Source: Campylorhamphus procurvoides (taxonomy: Eukaryota > Chordata > Aves > Passeriformes > Dendrocolaptidae). From it: a DNA stretch of 64,000 nt. Location: assembly GCA_013396655.1 (NCBI GenBank), contig WBMV01000281.1, positions 1-64,000 on the forward strand. Direction: 5' to 3'. The position numbers and the translations under genes are program-made. How positions within the stretch are numbered: the stretch's first letter is position 1; each line of letters starts with the position of its first letter. Of this stretch, positions 1-10,205 are shown piece by piece. The notes under the pieces are model-generated. The model had not been told where the DNA came from and searched no databases. It worked only from the letters and a program-made list of their open reading frames with translations.

Positions 1-1321
1 CATTCCTCCTTGTCCTGTCATTAATCTGTCATTGCTGTCAGTTATTTTGGGGTCAACCAAGCGCCTGCTAAAGTAATTAACACTTTTGCTTCTTGCTTTC
101 CTACCAGTTATTCTAAACAAACCAACACACAAACAACAAAAAAAGATGCACTGGTGTAGCTTGGGTATACCTATCAGTAGGTATAACCCATGGCTTGGCA
201 GACCTTTGGTCATTTGTGCTGTATTAGGGTGTGACCTGCACCTTTTAAAGTACCTTAAAATCTAAATAAAGCCTGTTATTTGAGATTTAACATCTCCTTA
301 ATTGTGTAAAACAAGGTATTCCTGGTGAGGAAAACACTCTTCTATGCATGAAACTCATGGAAGGCACAGAGAACCTCTCCGTGTTTAGCATTATTTGATT
401 CTGCTGAAACCAGACAGAATACATTTGGCCCCTCTTATCTGTCCCTCGTGGACAACCACTGATGAGTTCTGTGTTTCCTCTTTTAACAAGAAGGTCCTAC
501 ATTAAAACCCCCCTTCTTTTTAGATTTCCTTGCTTTTAAGCAGCAAACCAACTCAAAGCAAGAGCTCTGGCATGCAGAAAACATTTGTTTGCAGAGAACA
601 ATCCCTCCCCTGTGTTTGTCACATATTTATTTTGTCTCAGCACCCTAAAAAGAGGGTCTTGTTGCTGACTCAGAAGGAGCTCATTACAGAGAGACTTCAC
701 CTCTCAGTGGCAAAAGATGTTTCCTTGAAATGATAATGTAATGAGTGTTAGATCAGTGTGTGTAGCCGTTCGGCTCTTCTTTTGATCGGCTGGAAATGCA
801 TTTGTTAAAAAGCTACTTTATTGATTTCCTGGCTGGTTGCTGTACTGTTTGGATCATCTATACACACAGACACACACACACATAAACATCACATTTTCCC
901 CACTTCAAAGCAGTTGTTAAATTCACACTGCTCAGGAGGTTGAACAGAAAATGGAGTGAACCCTTTCTGTGGAGAGCTCTGTTGTTGCACCTCTGATGGA
1001 AGGAGTCTTAGCAGCACACTGAGTGTCTCCTTTTAAATATTTTTAAAACAATCTGCCACAAAGGGAACAACATATGCTAAAGCAAAAGAATATTGCTCCT
1101 GGGGGTATAAACATAGTGAGGGCTTGTGATTAAGTTGTCAGTAAGTCTAGATGAGAAAGTATTACCAAGCTTGTACAGGCTTGATGCAGACCTTCTTTCC
1201 TACCAACCTATCCACATTTACAGATTCCACTTTGTTGTTTTTATGATGTATTATCAGTAAAAGTTTGAGGCACTCTCAGTGGTAAAGTGAAACATGCTTT
1301 TCCACCTGTAGTTCCTAGACT
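1..1321. other. Unique AT-rich DNA, no gene seen
   Basis: No CR1, LTR or convincing exon is visible. The only open frame above 60 codons (530-733, plus strand) has no recognisable motif. The stretch contains a short CA microsatellite at 861-883. It reads as ordinary intergenic or intronic bird DNA. Confidence 0.6.
861..883. repeat. Short interrupted (CA)n microsatellite
   Basis: About eleven CA dinucleotides with one GA interruption. It is too short to be strongly polymorphic and nothing around it suggests a function. Confidence 0.8.
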
Positions 1322-1393
1322 CACAGAACCATAGAATCAGCTGGGTGGGAAGAGTCCTCTGAGATCATCAAGTCCAACCCTCAAACCTAAATG
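1322..1393 (-). mobile_element. CR1 LINE 3' end, very short copy
   Basis: The block starts with 'cacagaaccatagaatcag', the reverse complement of the CR1 terminal ATTCTGTG-type repeats. It continues through a diverged form of the conserved terminal stem ('gagatcatcaagtccaac'). Only about 70 bases remain, so this is a severely 5'-truncated insertion. It directly abuts a second CR1 end at 1394, in the same orientation. CR1 is a non-LTR retrotransposon, and short 3' fragments like this encode no protein. Confidence 0.75.
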
Positions 1394-1650
1394 TCACAGA
1401 ATCAGAATCAGAGATTCATTCAGGTTGAAAAAGACCTCTAAAATCATCAACTCCAACCTTGTCACTGCTTTGTCTACTGAACCAGAGCGCTGTGTGCCAT
1501 GTCCAGTGGTTCCTTGAGCACTTCCAGGGATGGGGACTCCACCACTTCCCTGGGCAGCTCCTTCCAATGCTTAACAACTCTTTCCATGGAGAAATGTCAT
1601 GGGCTTTGTGTGCCTTGAATCTCTCTTGGATCACAGTTTTAAAAGTAGGT
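1394..1650 (-). mobile_element. CR1 LINE 3' fragment
   Basis: A second CR1 terminus begins with 'cacagaatcagaatcagag', followed by 'ggttgaaaaagacctctaa' and 'atcatcaactccaacc'. These match an older CR1 type in which the text after the terminal stem reads 'ccttgagcacttccaggg' and 'ctccaccacttccctgggc'. Open frames of 85 aa (minus) and 75 aa (plus) lie inside it and are repeat sequence, not genes. Divergence from the usual consensus wording suggests an old insertion. Confidence 0.85.
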
Positions 1651-2324
1651 GACTGGACTGAAGTGGGGATCAAAATTTTTGTTTGATAAGGTTTGAAGAT
1701 ATTTTATGGGTTTATTTTTTCCTTTTATTATTACTTCTTTTATTGTTCCTAGCCTGCTAATTTTTGGGATCACAAGCCTGAGCAGCCATCCTTGAATTAT
1801 TTAGGTGAGCCTCATGAATGGAAAACTTCAGGAACTCTTTTAACTGCTGGGTTGTAATTTGTCTTCTCCTGGCTGAGGACACTCATACTTCCTTTCCTCC
1901 CTCTGAACAGAGTTACTAACCTGGATTTAATATCAAGATGATGCTCATGTTAGCAGCATCCTTACGCCCCTGTGTTATCTATGAAATATAATATGCAATT
2001 TCCCTTCATATTTACCAGGCCATTCAAATGTTCATTTTACTTAATTAAGTTCTTGGCTTTGGCTGTGTTATCAAATCACAAGATTCTGATTTGACATGAC
2101 TTTGAAAGTTTTTTTCAGGTGTTTAAATTAAAATTCCCAACCTGAAGCTTTTTGGGCTTGTGAACTTATTGCAGGTATGAAACGATGGGAATGAAATGAC
2201 CCAGAAGGACTTGAGGATGTTTTCAGTATTTTGTGCAAAACTGTCCACATATGTGCAGCATCCAAGGAACATTCAGCATGAAGAATAAAATAGAAATATT
2301 TAACAGAAACCATTTAAATTTCGG
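1651..2324. other. Unique AT-rich DNA, no gene seen
   Basis: There is T-rich sequence near 1715-1745 and otherwise nothing I recognise. No splice-bounded open frame with a known motif is visible on either strand. Confidence 0.5.
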
Positions 2325-2445
2325 TACCTGACTCCTCTATCTGTAAAATAGGGATAATAGACTTTCTTGCCTCTCAAAAGGATTGTGAAAATAAATATAT
2401 TAAAGATTGCAAAGAACTGGAGCATTATGGTAATTGATACCATAT
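2325..2445 (+). repeat. Probable MIR SINE 3' half
   Basis: The string 'tctgtaaaatagggataat' near 2340 is very close to the tRNA-derived MIR SINE text 'tctgtaaaatggggataat'. It is followed at the expected spacing by 'ggattgtgaaaataaat' and 'aaagaactggagcatta', resembling the MIR 3' region. MIR is an ancient amniote SINE kept in birds as old, diverged copies. The similarity is by recall of the consensus; a profile search would settle it. Confidence 0.6.
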
Positions 2446-2495
2446 GCCCAACTAAGATAGCTGGGAACAATTTCTGAAGAGGCAGGAGTTTTATT

Positions 2496-2610
2496 CACAG
2501 ACTCCCAGAATCATTAAGGGTGTAAAGGACCTTTAGAATTCTCCTGGACCAGCTCCCCACTCAGAGCAGGACTGGCAAATCTTCCCGTTTCTCAATCTAA
2601 TTCTACGAAT
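2496..2610 (-). mobile_element. Degraded CR1-like 3' fragment
   Basis: 'cacagactcccagaatcat' followed by 'aggacctttagaattctcc' and 'gaccagctccccactcagag' resembles a reversed CR1 terminus with many changes. The block is shorter and more diverged than the other copies, so the call is tentative. Confidence 0.4.
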
Positions 2611-3670
2611 AGTAGGTGTCTGACCTTGGAAAAGATTGAGGGTCATTAAACAAGTGGGGTTTTTATTTTATTTCACTGGCCAAATTGAAACAAAACCAAT
2701 TAGAACACACAACACTCTTTTCCATGCAGGGCAGAGTCTGATGCTCTGTTTCTTTAATTTGTAAAATTTTCAATATCAAAGTTTTTAGATTAATGACTTG
2801 TTGGAATTTTTACAATATTAAACTGGACTGTTTATTTATTCTTCAATTTGAGGAAAATCTAGCCTGATGAATGCAATCCCAGAGCATTTTGATGTCAACA
2901 AATCAGTATTTGCGGCTGGAAAATTAATGTAATTCACAGAAAAATATTGCCAGTTTCTCTCCATTGTTTTTGTCTTTTTCTTCTGAAAATAATTAAGATC
3001 TGTTATTTCTGGGATGCTCCTTCAGTTAATAGATGTAGATGTATAAACAGAATGAATAAAACCAATGTTGTTCCTAAGGGAGAGTTTTTATCTCTGGACT
3101 TGTGGCAGCTTTTTAAGCAGTTGAATTTCTCTTTATTTGATAACACATAATTTGACCTCAAAAGTTGTATTTTAAAGCATTCACAAAAAAATCAGATGAA
3201 CATTTTTGGCTAATGAATGGCTTTTTGCCAGTCAGTCTTTAAAGTTTATCCTCTTGATGGTATGAGAAGTGCAGAGAAGGGCATTTTGTTACCTGGTCCC
3301 AGATCTCTGCAGGTGACAATATTATCTTCTTGGGTGCAATGTGGATTTGACTCTTGAAGTGAGAAATCTCTCCATGGTGGATCCAACACTGGCACATGTT
3401 CAGATGGGGCTGTTTGTCAAAGTAGTGGTAACATGCCAGGGTTTGCTGAGCTGCCTTGGCCAATGATTAGCAGGAAATGATCTCCCCAGCATCTGGAGAA
3501 GGTAATTTTTCAACAAACATGCAGACTCAGGCCTGTGTATTGTGTTTGTCAATGAATCAAAAGGCTGTATTGATGATGTTTTGAAGAGGGTTTGCTTTTC
3601 TCTCTTTCCATTGTGATTAGTTTGACAAAAGATACATAAAGAAGATATAGAACTCCCAGAGGAAGATATG
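2611..3670. other. Unique DNA, no gene seen
   Basis: AT-rich up to about 3200, then more balanced. Open frames at 2947-3150 (plus), 3239-3463 (minus) and 3400-3846 (minus, partly inside the next CR1) show no domain I recognise. Confidence 0.5.
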
Positions 3671-3838
3671 CAGTGGCCAGAGAAGCTGTGGCTGCCCCGT
3701 CCCTGGAAGTGTCCAAGGCCAGGTTGAACGGGGCTTGGAGCACCCTGGGCTAGTGGAAGGTGTCCCTCCTCATGACAGGGGGCGGCACTGGTTGATCTTT
3801 CAGGTCCCTTCCAAGCCAAACCACTCTGTGATTCTGTA
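3671..3838 (+). mobile_element. CR1 LINE 3' end
   Basis: Reads forward through the CR1 terminal region: 'cagagaagctgtggctgcc', 'ctggaagtgtccaaggcc', 'ggaaggtgtccctcctcatg', then 'ggtcccttccaagccaaac' and a terminal 'actctgtgattctgta'. It belongs to the type with 'gcttggagca(a)cctgggct', shared with the copies at 7190, 9707, 25758 and 29736. The insertion is 5'-truncated to about 170 bases. Confidence 0.93.
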
Positions 3839-4154
3839 AAGGACACAAAATAGATACGAGTGTTTTGTGCAAACAGTGGGAAGCGCTTCAGCTGTCACAT
3901 TTGTCAGGAGGTGAGAAGGAAATCTGAAGGCATGAGATAAAAGATAAATGTCATTCAGGTTGACTCCACATATGCTTCTCTGGTAATTTAGTTCTATCAA
4001 ATCAGTCTTGATCTTGTGATAATCATTAAATAATTGTTTATTCCTTAATATATGAAGACCATGATATGTTTTTTTGATCCTTAGACAGTCACTGAAATGT
4101 CTCTCAGTCTTTCAAATTCTTATGCTGAAAACGTTGCCTGTTCTTTTACACTGT

Positions 4155-4157
<3 letters not shown>

Positions 4158-4200
<43 letters not shown>

Positions 4201-4202
4201 AT
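4158..4202. repeat. Compound (TC)n-(TATC)n microsatellite
   Basis: About fifteen TC units run directly into about four TATC units. A long uninterrupted dinucleotide tract next to a tetranucleotide tract is a typical length-polymorphic locus. Confidence 0.95.
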
Positions 4203-4261
4203 TCATCCTAGTCCAATGTATTACCATCTTATGATCCAGATAGTTTCTGGGCTAAGTCTCT

Positions 4262-4356
4262 CTCCAGTGTCCCTGGGGATGTGGTTTTGGGTGATTATGG
4301 ATTGATGGTGGGACTGGATGATCTTGAAGGTCTCTTTCCAATCTTGATGATTCTGT
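4262..4356 (+). mobile_element. CR1 LINE 3' end, short copy
   Basis: Contains 'tgtccctggggatgtggttt', 'gggactggatgatcttgaag' and 'ggtctctttccaatcttgat', followed by 'gattctgta'. This matches the CR1 type also seen at 8195-8613. About 95 bases survive. Confidence 0.85.
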
Positions 4357-5394
4357 AAAAACAAAACAAACAAAGAAGGCAAACAAAAATGTTCAATTTC
4401 AATAAATACTTTCCTAAATATTTATATCGCACCAAGATAATCTATAAGAAAGTTATTCACCTGATGGGATACTTTTAAAAAAGGCATGTTATACCTCTCA
4501 TGTTTGGAGAGGTAGATCTGGTTTTACTCTTTCACCTTTCAGAGACTGAAGCATCACTTTTATAAATGATATTTTTACCCTTTGATCAGCTGTCACTCTC
4601 ATTTCTCTCTTTCTTTTCAGACCATTGAGTCCTTTGAATGCTTAGTGCTCTGCATAGAAATTCAGCCCTATGTTGCAAGGTTTTCTCTCTTTCTACACCT
4701 CATTAAACATATAAAAATACATGAATATATTTTTTGTACATATATATATTCTTAGTGTTACTTTTCCATATAAAAGGTTGCTTTTCCTGCCACCGGTGTG
4801 TCATGAGTGTAAGGGGAAGTATCTGATCCAAAGGTGGGATTAACAACCCAACACTCCATCTGTCTCTCTCTTGCATGCACTGGGAAATACCCACAGTGGG
4901 ACAAAGTTTTTGAACCAGACCTTCAAAGCAGAGGGTTCCTTAACTTTCACAATCTAGTAATTCAATATATAAGGAATGGACAGCTTCATTCTGAGACAAA
5001 TGGTGCTCATTATCTAGTCCTTCATTACGGTTATTATTTTTGTTATTATTTAGATTTTCTACTGTTTTAGCTTCATCTCTTTCAGTCTCTTCACTGTCTG
5101 AACTATGTGGGGAATGCACTGCATTTCCCTTTGGAAACAGAGCTGGTGTAAGGCTGTGTTATGTCCTGTTTGTTAAAACTACCGTTGTTTTTGTTCTGAC
5201 AACTGAAAATTGTGATGCAGAATCTGATCAGGTTACAAACACCAAGGACTGTTTATGGATGTATGCTGTGGCTTGGGAAAAAAACCCCAGAGGGAATGCT
5301 AAGCAGAGTTTCTGGTGTGCATGTTTACTGAGAGAGGGAGGGATGGAGGGTGCAAGGAGAAGTCAGTTTAACACCATTATCTCATGTCCTGTTT
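4357..5394. other. Unique AT-rich DNA, no gene seen
   Basis: Contains the TA-rich run near 4735-4752 and a T/A-rich stretch near 5030-5052. A pyrimidine tract ending in AG at about 4605-4620 looks like a splice acceptor but leads into no recognisable exon. The 134-aa open frame at 5040-5444 has no known motif and runs into CR1 sequence. Confidence 0.5.
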
Positions 5395-5515
5395 CTATGA
5401 GTCCTTCTCTGGATCCACTCCAACATGTCCATGTTTTCTCTTGAACTGAGGACTCCAGTGGATGCAGTGCTCCAAGTGGGATCTCACTAGGCTAGAATAA
5501 AGGGGCAGAATTATC
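5395..5515 (-). mobile_element. CR1 LINE internal 3'-region fragment
   Basis: 'tccttctctggatccactcc', 'ctccagtggatgcagtgctc' and 'caagtgggatctcactaggc' reproduce, reversed, the CR1 text upstream of the terminal region. The 3' end itself is absent, so this is either an internal remnant or a copy whose end was lost. Confidence 0.75.
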
Positions 5516-6693
5516 ACACTTTAAATCTCCACTGATTTCTTCTGCAACAAAATGGTTTTCTCAATCTAAGTGCATTTCTATTGCAAACCTGAGAAAGAAA
5601 CTGCTGTTATTCCTGAACTGTTCCCAGCTATATTGGAATCAGTAGTCTGCAATCAGCACTGGTGAGATCATGGCTGAAATTGCCTCTCAGTCTCTGTGCC
5701 AAAAAGGATATGGCAAGTTAGGGCTCAGATAAAAGTGCTGAAAAAGCTCCAAGTAACCTGACATCCTGCAAATGCACCTCACTGTGAATAAGTTACAGAG
5801 CAGGATGTTTTTTACTAGTCAAAGACAATGTTTAGCTTTTAAGAATGATTTTAACATGATATAAGTCTCCAGTCGGGGAGAAACAGCTGGTTTCAGGGAA
5901 GTGCAATGAAATCTGGAAACTGCAGACTTGACTGTTAGATGGTTCAGAATTAGTAAGTTTTTAGAGCATCTTCCACCTCAAAGGTAGCCTTGGCTGATAA
6001 AAGCATTGGAACACAGTGACAAGTGTTGTGATCATTTCCCTACTCTGTTGTCTCCCAGTCCATTCCTCAGCTAACCTTCTAAAAGGTATGTTTGGAACAG
6101 CTGAGAAGTAGTGAAGAAAATGCCAAAATCACTGAGGCAAGATTTCTACCCTGTGATGACAGAGGTGAGGTTAGATGCTGATAATGGCCATGAGAAGTGT
6201 CCTTATGTAGGTTAATCACTTTGTAAAAACAAGGGTAAGAATGTTCTCTCCTCCACCTGGCCTTTGTCCAATTTGCTTAATGTAATTAAAGTTGCATCAA
6301 GTGAACACAATGATTGCAGCCAACTTAATGGTTGTTAGATAGGGCTCAGTGGCCACATCTCCACGGATAAATAAAACAGGAGTAGGGAGTGAGATGGAGT
6401 GCCAGACTGACCAGTGCTCATTGTGTAAACACTGCCCCGTTGTTAGTGGGTTCTTGGGCATGATTTTGGCCAGAGAGCATGGCCTGCAGTGCTCAGAGGA
6501 GACCATGCACTTCCAAACACCCAGCATAGACAAAACAGCACCAGGGGTGGGTCCTGCCATCCTACCCTGCCACCACCCGTGTGTGGATGAAATGAGAGCT
6601 GGTGAACCTTTGATACTACTCAGAAAGTACATGAAAAAAATCCCATTTTACATTTGTGTCACTGAACCCCATTTTTGACCTTCTGATCTCTGT
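5516..6693. other. Unique DNA, no gene seen
   Basis: Two overlapping antisense open frames (6297-6632 minus, 111 aa; 6349-6678 plus, 109 aa) mirror each other, and neither shows a known domain. The paired openness probably reflects a locally stop-poor, GC-richer stretch. No known repeat is recognised. Confidence 0.45.
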
Positions 6694-6806
6694 AGGTGTT
6701 CAAGGCCAGGCCAGATAACCTGGTCTAGTAGAAGGTGTCCCTGCCCTTGGAACAAGATGATCTTTAAGGTCCCCTCCAACCCAAACCACTCTATGATTCC
6801 ATGATT
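6694..6806 (+). mobile_element. CR1 LINE 3' end, short copy
   Basis: 'ggtgttcaaggccaggccag', 'tagtagaaggtgtccctgcc', 'atgatctttaaggtcccctc' and a terminal 'ctatgattccatgatta' identify a forward CR1 terminus. Relative to the neighbouring copies there is a small deletion within the 'gcagggggtggc' segment. Confidence 0.9.
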
Positions 6807-7189
6807 ATCATTTATTACCTAAATAGGAAAATGGAAAATGATTGCTAAAAAAATAAAAAAGGTGTTATTTTGAGTCATATTTAGGTATGGCTCCCAGGAC
6901 AGGTGGGACACTGCTGGTGGACAGCAGAGCAGCTGTTTTCTTCAGGAGCCTTCCCAGCCTGTGTCCTGCTGACTGAATATAAGTACACCAGCAGTGCTGA
7001 GATTCTAAAATTGGAGCTGCTCAGAGGCTTGGAGGGGGACAGACTTTTTCCTCCATTCATGTTTCAGTGCTGATTCCTGTATTCTGTCATTTGTGTGTGA
7101 TCCCATGATCAATATGGCATCTTTTCTAAATCCTCCTGTCAATAGCTGGGGCTGTGGCAGAGTCAGGCCTGGATGTTCTCTCTTATTCC
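6807..7189. other. Short unique spacer between two CR1 copies
   Basis: Holds an A-rich patch near 6845-6865 and GC-richer DNA from 6890. No gene, RNA or known repeat is recognised. Confidence 0.5.
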
Positions 7190-7468
7190 ATGTAGTGACA
7201 GGACAAGGGGGAATGGCTTCAAACCAACAGACTAGGGATAGATGGGATATTGGGAAGGAATTGTTGGCTGGGAGGGTGGGCAGGCCCTGGCACAGGGTGC
7301 CCAGAGAAGCTGTGGCTGCCTCTGGATCCCTGGAAGTGTCCAAGGCCAGGTTGGACGGGGCTTGGAGCAACCTGGGCTGGTGGAAGGTGTCCCTGCCCAT
7401 GGCAGGGGGTGGCACTGGATGGGCTTTAACATCCCGTCCAACCCAGGCCACTCTATAATTCTCTGATC
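7190..7468 (+). mobile_element. CR1 LINE 3' end, about 280 bases
   Basis: The forward CR1 terminal region includes 'gacaggacaagggggaatgg', 'gatgggatattgggaagga', 'ggaagtgtccaaggccaggt', 'gctggtggaaggtgtccctg' and 'catggcagggggtggcactg', ending near 'cactctataattctctga'. It is well preserved and is the clearest representative of the 'cttggagcaacctgggctgg' type here. Open frames of 158, 121, 74 and 69 aa on both strands lie wholly or mostly inside it and are repeat-derived. Confidence 0.95.
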
Positions 7469-8194
7469 CTTGGCTCAGCATTGCCCTGGATACAGCGATT
7501 CTTGAACACCCCTTTATTTATTGGGTTTTGTGCTGCAGCTGATGCTCCCAGTGCAGGGATGGGTTTACACTGTCACAGGGAGTGCATAGTTTGCTTTCCT
7601 CAAGGCACTTTTCCCTTGTGTAGCTGGACCCTGCGTGTCCCTCGTGTGGACCATGCAGTGCAAGGCTGGCATTGCAGCCCTGCAGGATCACAGCAGGCTC
7701 AGCTGCTCACCCTCCCTGCAAAAGGGCTGCTTGTTCCAGCTGCCTGAAGTGCTGCAGTGACACAGACTCTGCAAGCACAGCGCTGCAAAATTCAGGCTCT
7801 GCCTGCCTGGTGGTGTTTTGATGGAAATGCCTCTACCAGTTCACAGAGGCAGAGAGGCAAACAGCACGTTTGTGTTTGTTCAGCATTGTTCTCCCTTTAT
7901 TTCCTTGTGGAGTCGTTTCTTGCTGGATAAGAACCAGAGAAAGGATGGAAGTCTAAAAAAATGTGTCTTTGGGGAGAACAACCTGATGACTCAAAGGAAT
8001 TACCTAGAGTCGGTTTAGCAGGTTCTTTTGGCTCCAACGTGCTATTAGTATCTGTCTTATAGCAACTGGAATGTTTTTTCCTCTGTCTGGGCCTTTTTAT
8101 TTCCATCTGAAGTCATTCTAATAGAAATCAACACTAAAGCAAAAAGGCAAAATAGACCACTTTTGCAAACAGCAGAATTGAGCAACCTGTGACC
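7469..8194. other. Unique DNA, GC-richer at the start, no gene seen
   Basis: Bases 7540-7800 are richer in GC and in CTGCAG/GCTGC words than the surroundings. An 88-aa frame (7481-7747) there has no recognisable motif. No CpG clustering or splice structure is visible. Confidence 0.5.
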
Positions 8195-8613
8195 AAGGAA
8201 GGGCAATGAAGCTGGTTAAGGATCTGGAAAACATGTCTTATGACAAGTATCTGAGTGTTTATTCTGGAGAAGAGAAGGCTCAGGGGAGACCTCATTGCTC
8301 TGTACACCTCCCTGAAAGGTGAGGGTTGGTCTGTTCTGCCATGTCTCAAGTGGAAATGACAAGAGAAAATGGCCTTAAGTTGCATCAGGGAAAGCTCAGA
8401 TTAGACACGAAACAAAAAATTTTATTTCCCTGAAAGAGTGGTCAGGCCTTGTAATAAGTTGCCCAGAGGGTTGGAGGATTCCCTATCTCTGGAACTGTTC
8501 AGGAGGCATCTGGATGTGGCCCCTGGGGACATGGATTAGGATGATTCTGGTGGTGTTGGTGACAGTGGGACTGGATGATCCTGAAGGTCCCTTCCAACCT
8601 TGGTGCTTCTGTG
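8195..8613 (+). mobile_element. CR1 LINE 3' end, about 420 bases
   Basis: Forward CR1 text runs from 'ctggttaaggatctggaaaa' and 'gagaagagaaggctcagggg' through 'gagacctcattgctctgta', 'gagtggtcaggccttgtaa' and 'gttcaggaggcatctggatg' to 'aaggtcccttccaaccttgg', ending near 'gcttctgtg'. It is a long but clearly aged copy of a different CR1 type from the one at 7190. Confidence 0.95.
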
Positions 8614-9706
8614 GAGCAGTGGAGTCACTGTCTTTCTTCAGTCCCAAAAGTAACTTAACAAAACACTGCAATTATATCTGTGATTACTCTTTTAAGGCAT
8701 ATGAGGTATTGTCTAAATTCATGGGATTTGACAAGTGGTGAAGCTGAAATACCTCGTTTAAAATGTCAAAAAGGCCCCCAGAAGAAAGAAGCTAAAAGTG
8801 ACTCAGGGAAATTGATACAATTTCACTATTCCATTGAGGCTTCTTCTGCTGAGGAAGATGGTTTATTAATGAATGTGTGAAATCTTTGGACAGTCCTGCT
8901 TTTAACTCCATTCTCACATGTTCTTTTCATACACAAATATGTTGTAGACTTACTTTTACCTCTGCCTTTCATGCTCATAGAAAATGCTTATTGAAAAGAA
9001 AGAATAGAGCTCAAGGCCAGAAACCTGTCAGTATTACAATGAGATGTTCTGTACTTCCTAAGCCTTTCTGTCTCCAAGGGAATGTTTTCTTATGCAAGGT
9101 GAAATTTTGGAAGGCGCGTTCATGTGCATGTGCACACACATGTGTGTTAATAACAAAGACCCAGGACCAAATTCTTTTCTTTCCCCCCACACCCCAGGGT
9201 GAAATACACTGGATTAAGAGTCTGTGTTCCCTGCAGTTAATATTTGCCTGCAAAACAGCCACAGGTAAGAATTCACTGACCCAGAAAGGGGAGAAACAAA
9301 ACCAGTCAGTGAGTCTATGATAGCACATCTGACAGACCTCTGAGCTTGCTGGCATGGAGGGTGTGCTCTGCTTAGTGGTAACAGCAGTAGGGAGGCAAAA
9401 TTGGAATGAGTGTGTTGTATCTTTGCTGAATCACTGAAAATGGATCCAGGAAAACAAAATTCTCGATGCTGGTTTATCTGGCAGGACAGTCTTGGAATGT
9501 TTGTAAAAGGAGGACAATGGGCCCTGTGCTTAATACCTTGAAGGATCAGTGAAATCAAGTGGTAGTATCCTCAGTATCTTAATACTTTCCTTTTTCTCCT
9601 AATTTTATGGGGTTAATTTCTGGTTTGGTTTTGCTTTTGTTGGGATTTTTTTGGGCCATGCAAATGATTCAGAAGAGCATAATGTACATGATGTATATAG
9701 CACATA
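8614..9706. other. Unique DNA, no gene seen
   Basis: Two 114-aa frames on the minus strand and a 147-aa frame on the plus strand (8877-9320) overlap one another, and none has a known motif. No repeat is recognised apart from a short alternating CA/TG patch near 9120-9150. Confidence 0.5.
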
Positions 9707-10205
9707 TCATGGAATCCTAGAATGACTTGGGTTGGAAGGGACATTAAAGATCATCTCATTCCAACCCTCTGCCATGGACAGGGACACCTTCCACCAGCCC
9801 AGGTTGCTCCAAGCCCTGTCCAACCTGGCCTTGGACACTTCCAGGGATCCAGGGGCAGCCACAGCTTCTCCTGGAAACCAGAACCTCATGACCCTCACAG
9901 GGAAGAATTCAATCCTAATATCCCATCTAACACTACTCTCTGTCAGTGTGAAGCCACTCCCCCTTGCCCTGTCCCTCCATCCCTTGGAAATTGTCTCTCC
10001 CCATCTTTCTTGGAGCTCCTTCAGGTCCTGCAAGGCCACAATGAGGTCCCCCCAAAGCTTCTCCTCTCCAGGCTGGACAATCCCAGCTGTCCCAGCCTTT
10101 CCTCCCAGCAGAGCTGCTCCATCCTCTGACCATCCTGGTGCCTCCTCTGGACTCTCTCCAGCAGTTCCATGTCCTTCCTGCCTTGTGCTCTGTGTACCCA
10201 GAGAG
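9707..10205 (-). mobile_element. CR1 LINE 3' end, about 500 bases
   Basis: The reversed terminus begins 'catggaatcctagaatgact' and 'gggttggaagggacattaaa', then 'caccagcccaggttgctcca' and 'cctggccttggacacttcca'. It reaches back through 'ccaggctggacaatcccagc' to 'tgtccttcctgccttgtgct'. This is the longest CR1 copy in the window and the same type as 7190-7468. The 161-aa, 135-aa and 110-aa open frames in it are shadows of the repeat. Confidence 0.95.

Noticed and set aside
4600..4640. Pyrimidine tract plus CAG resembling a splice acceptor
   Set aside because: The following sequence hits stops quickly in all frames or leads to no recognisable exon, and no donor could be paired with it.
6297..6678. 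Overlapping 111-aa and 109-aa antisense frames
   Set aside because: Mirror-image openness caused by local base composition. Neither has a known motif.
7005..7481. 158-aa minus and 121-aa plus frames
   Set aside because: Mostly CR1 sequence at 7190-7468, and the two strands mirror each other.
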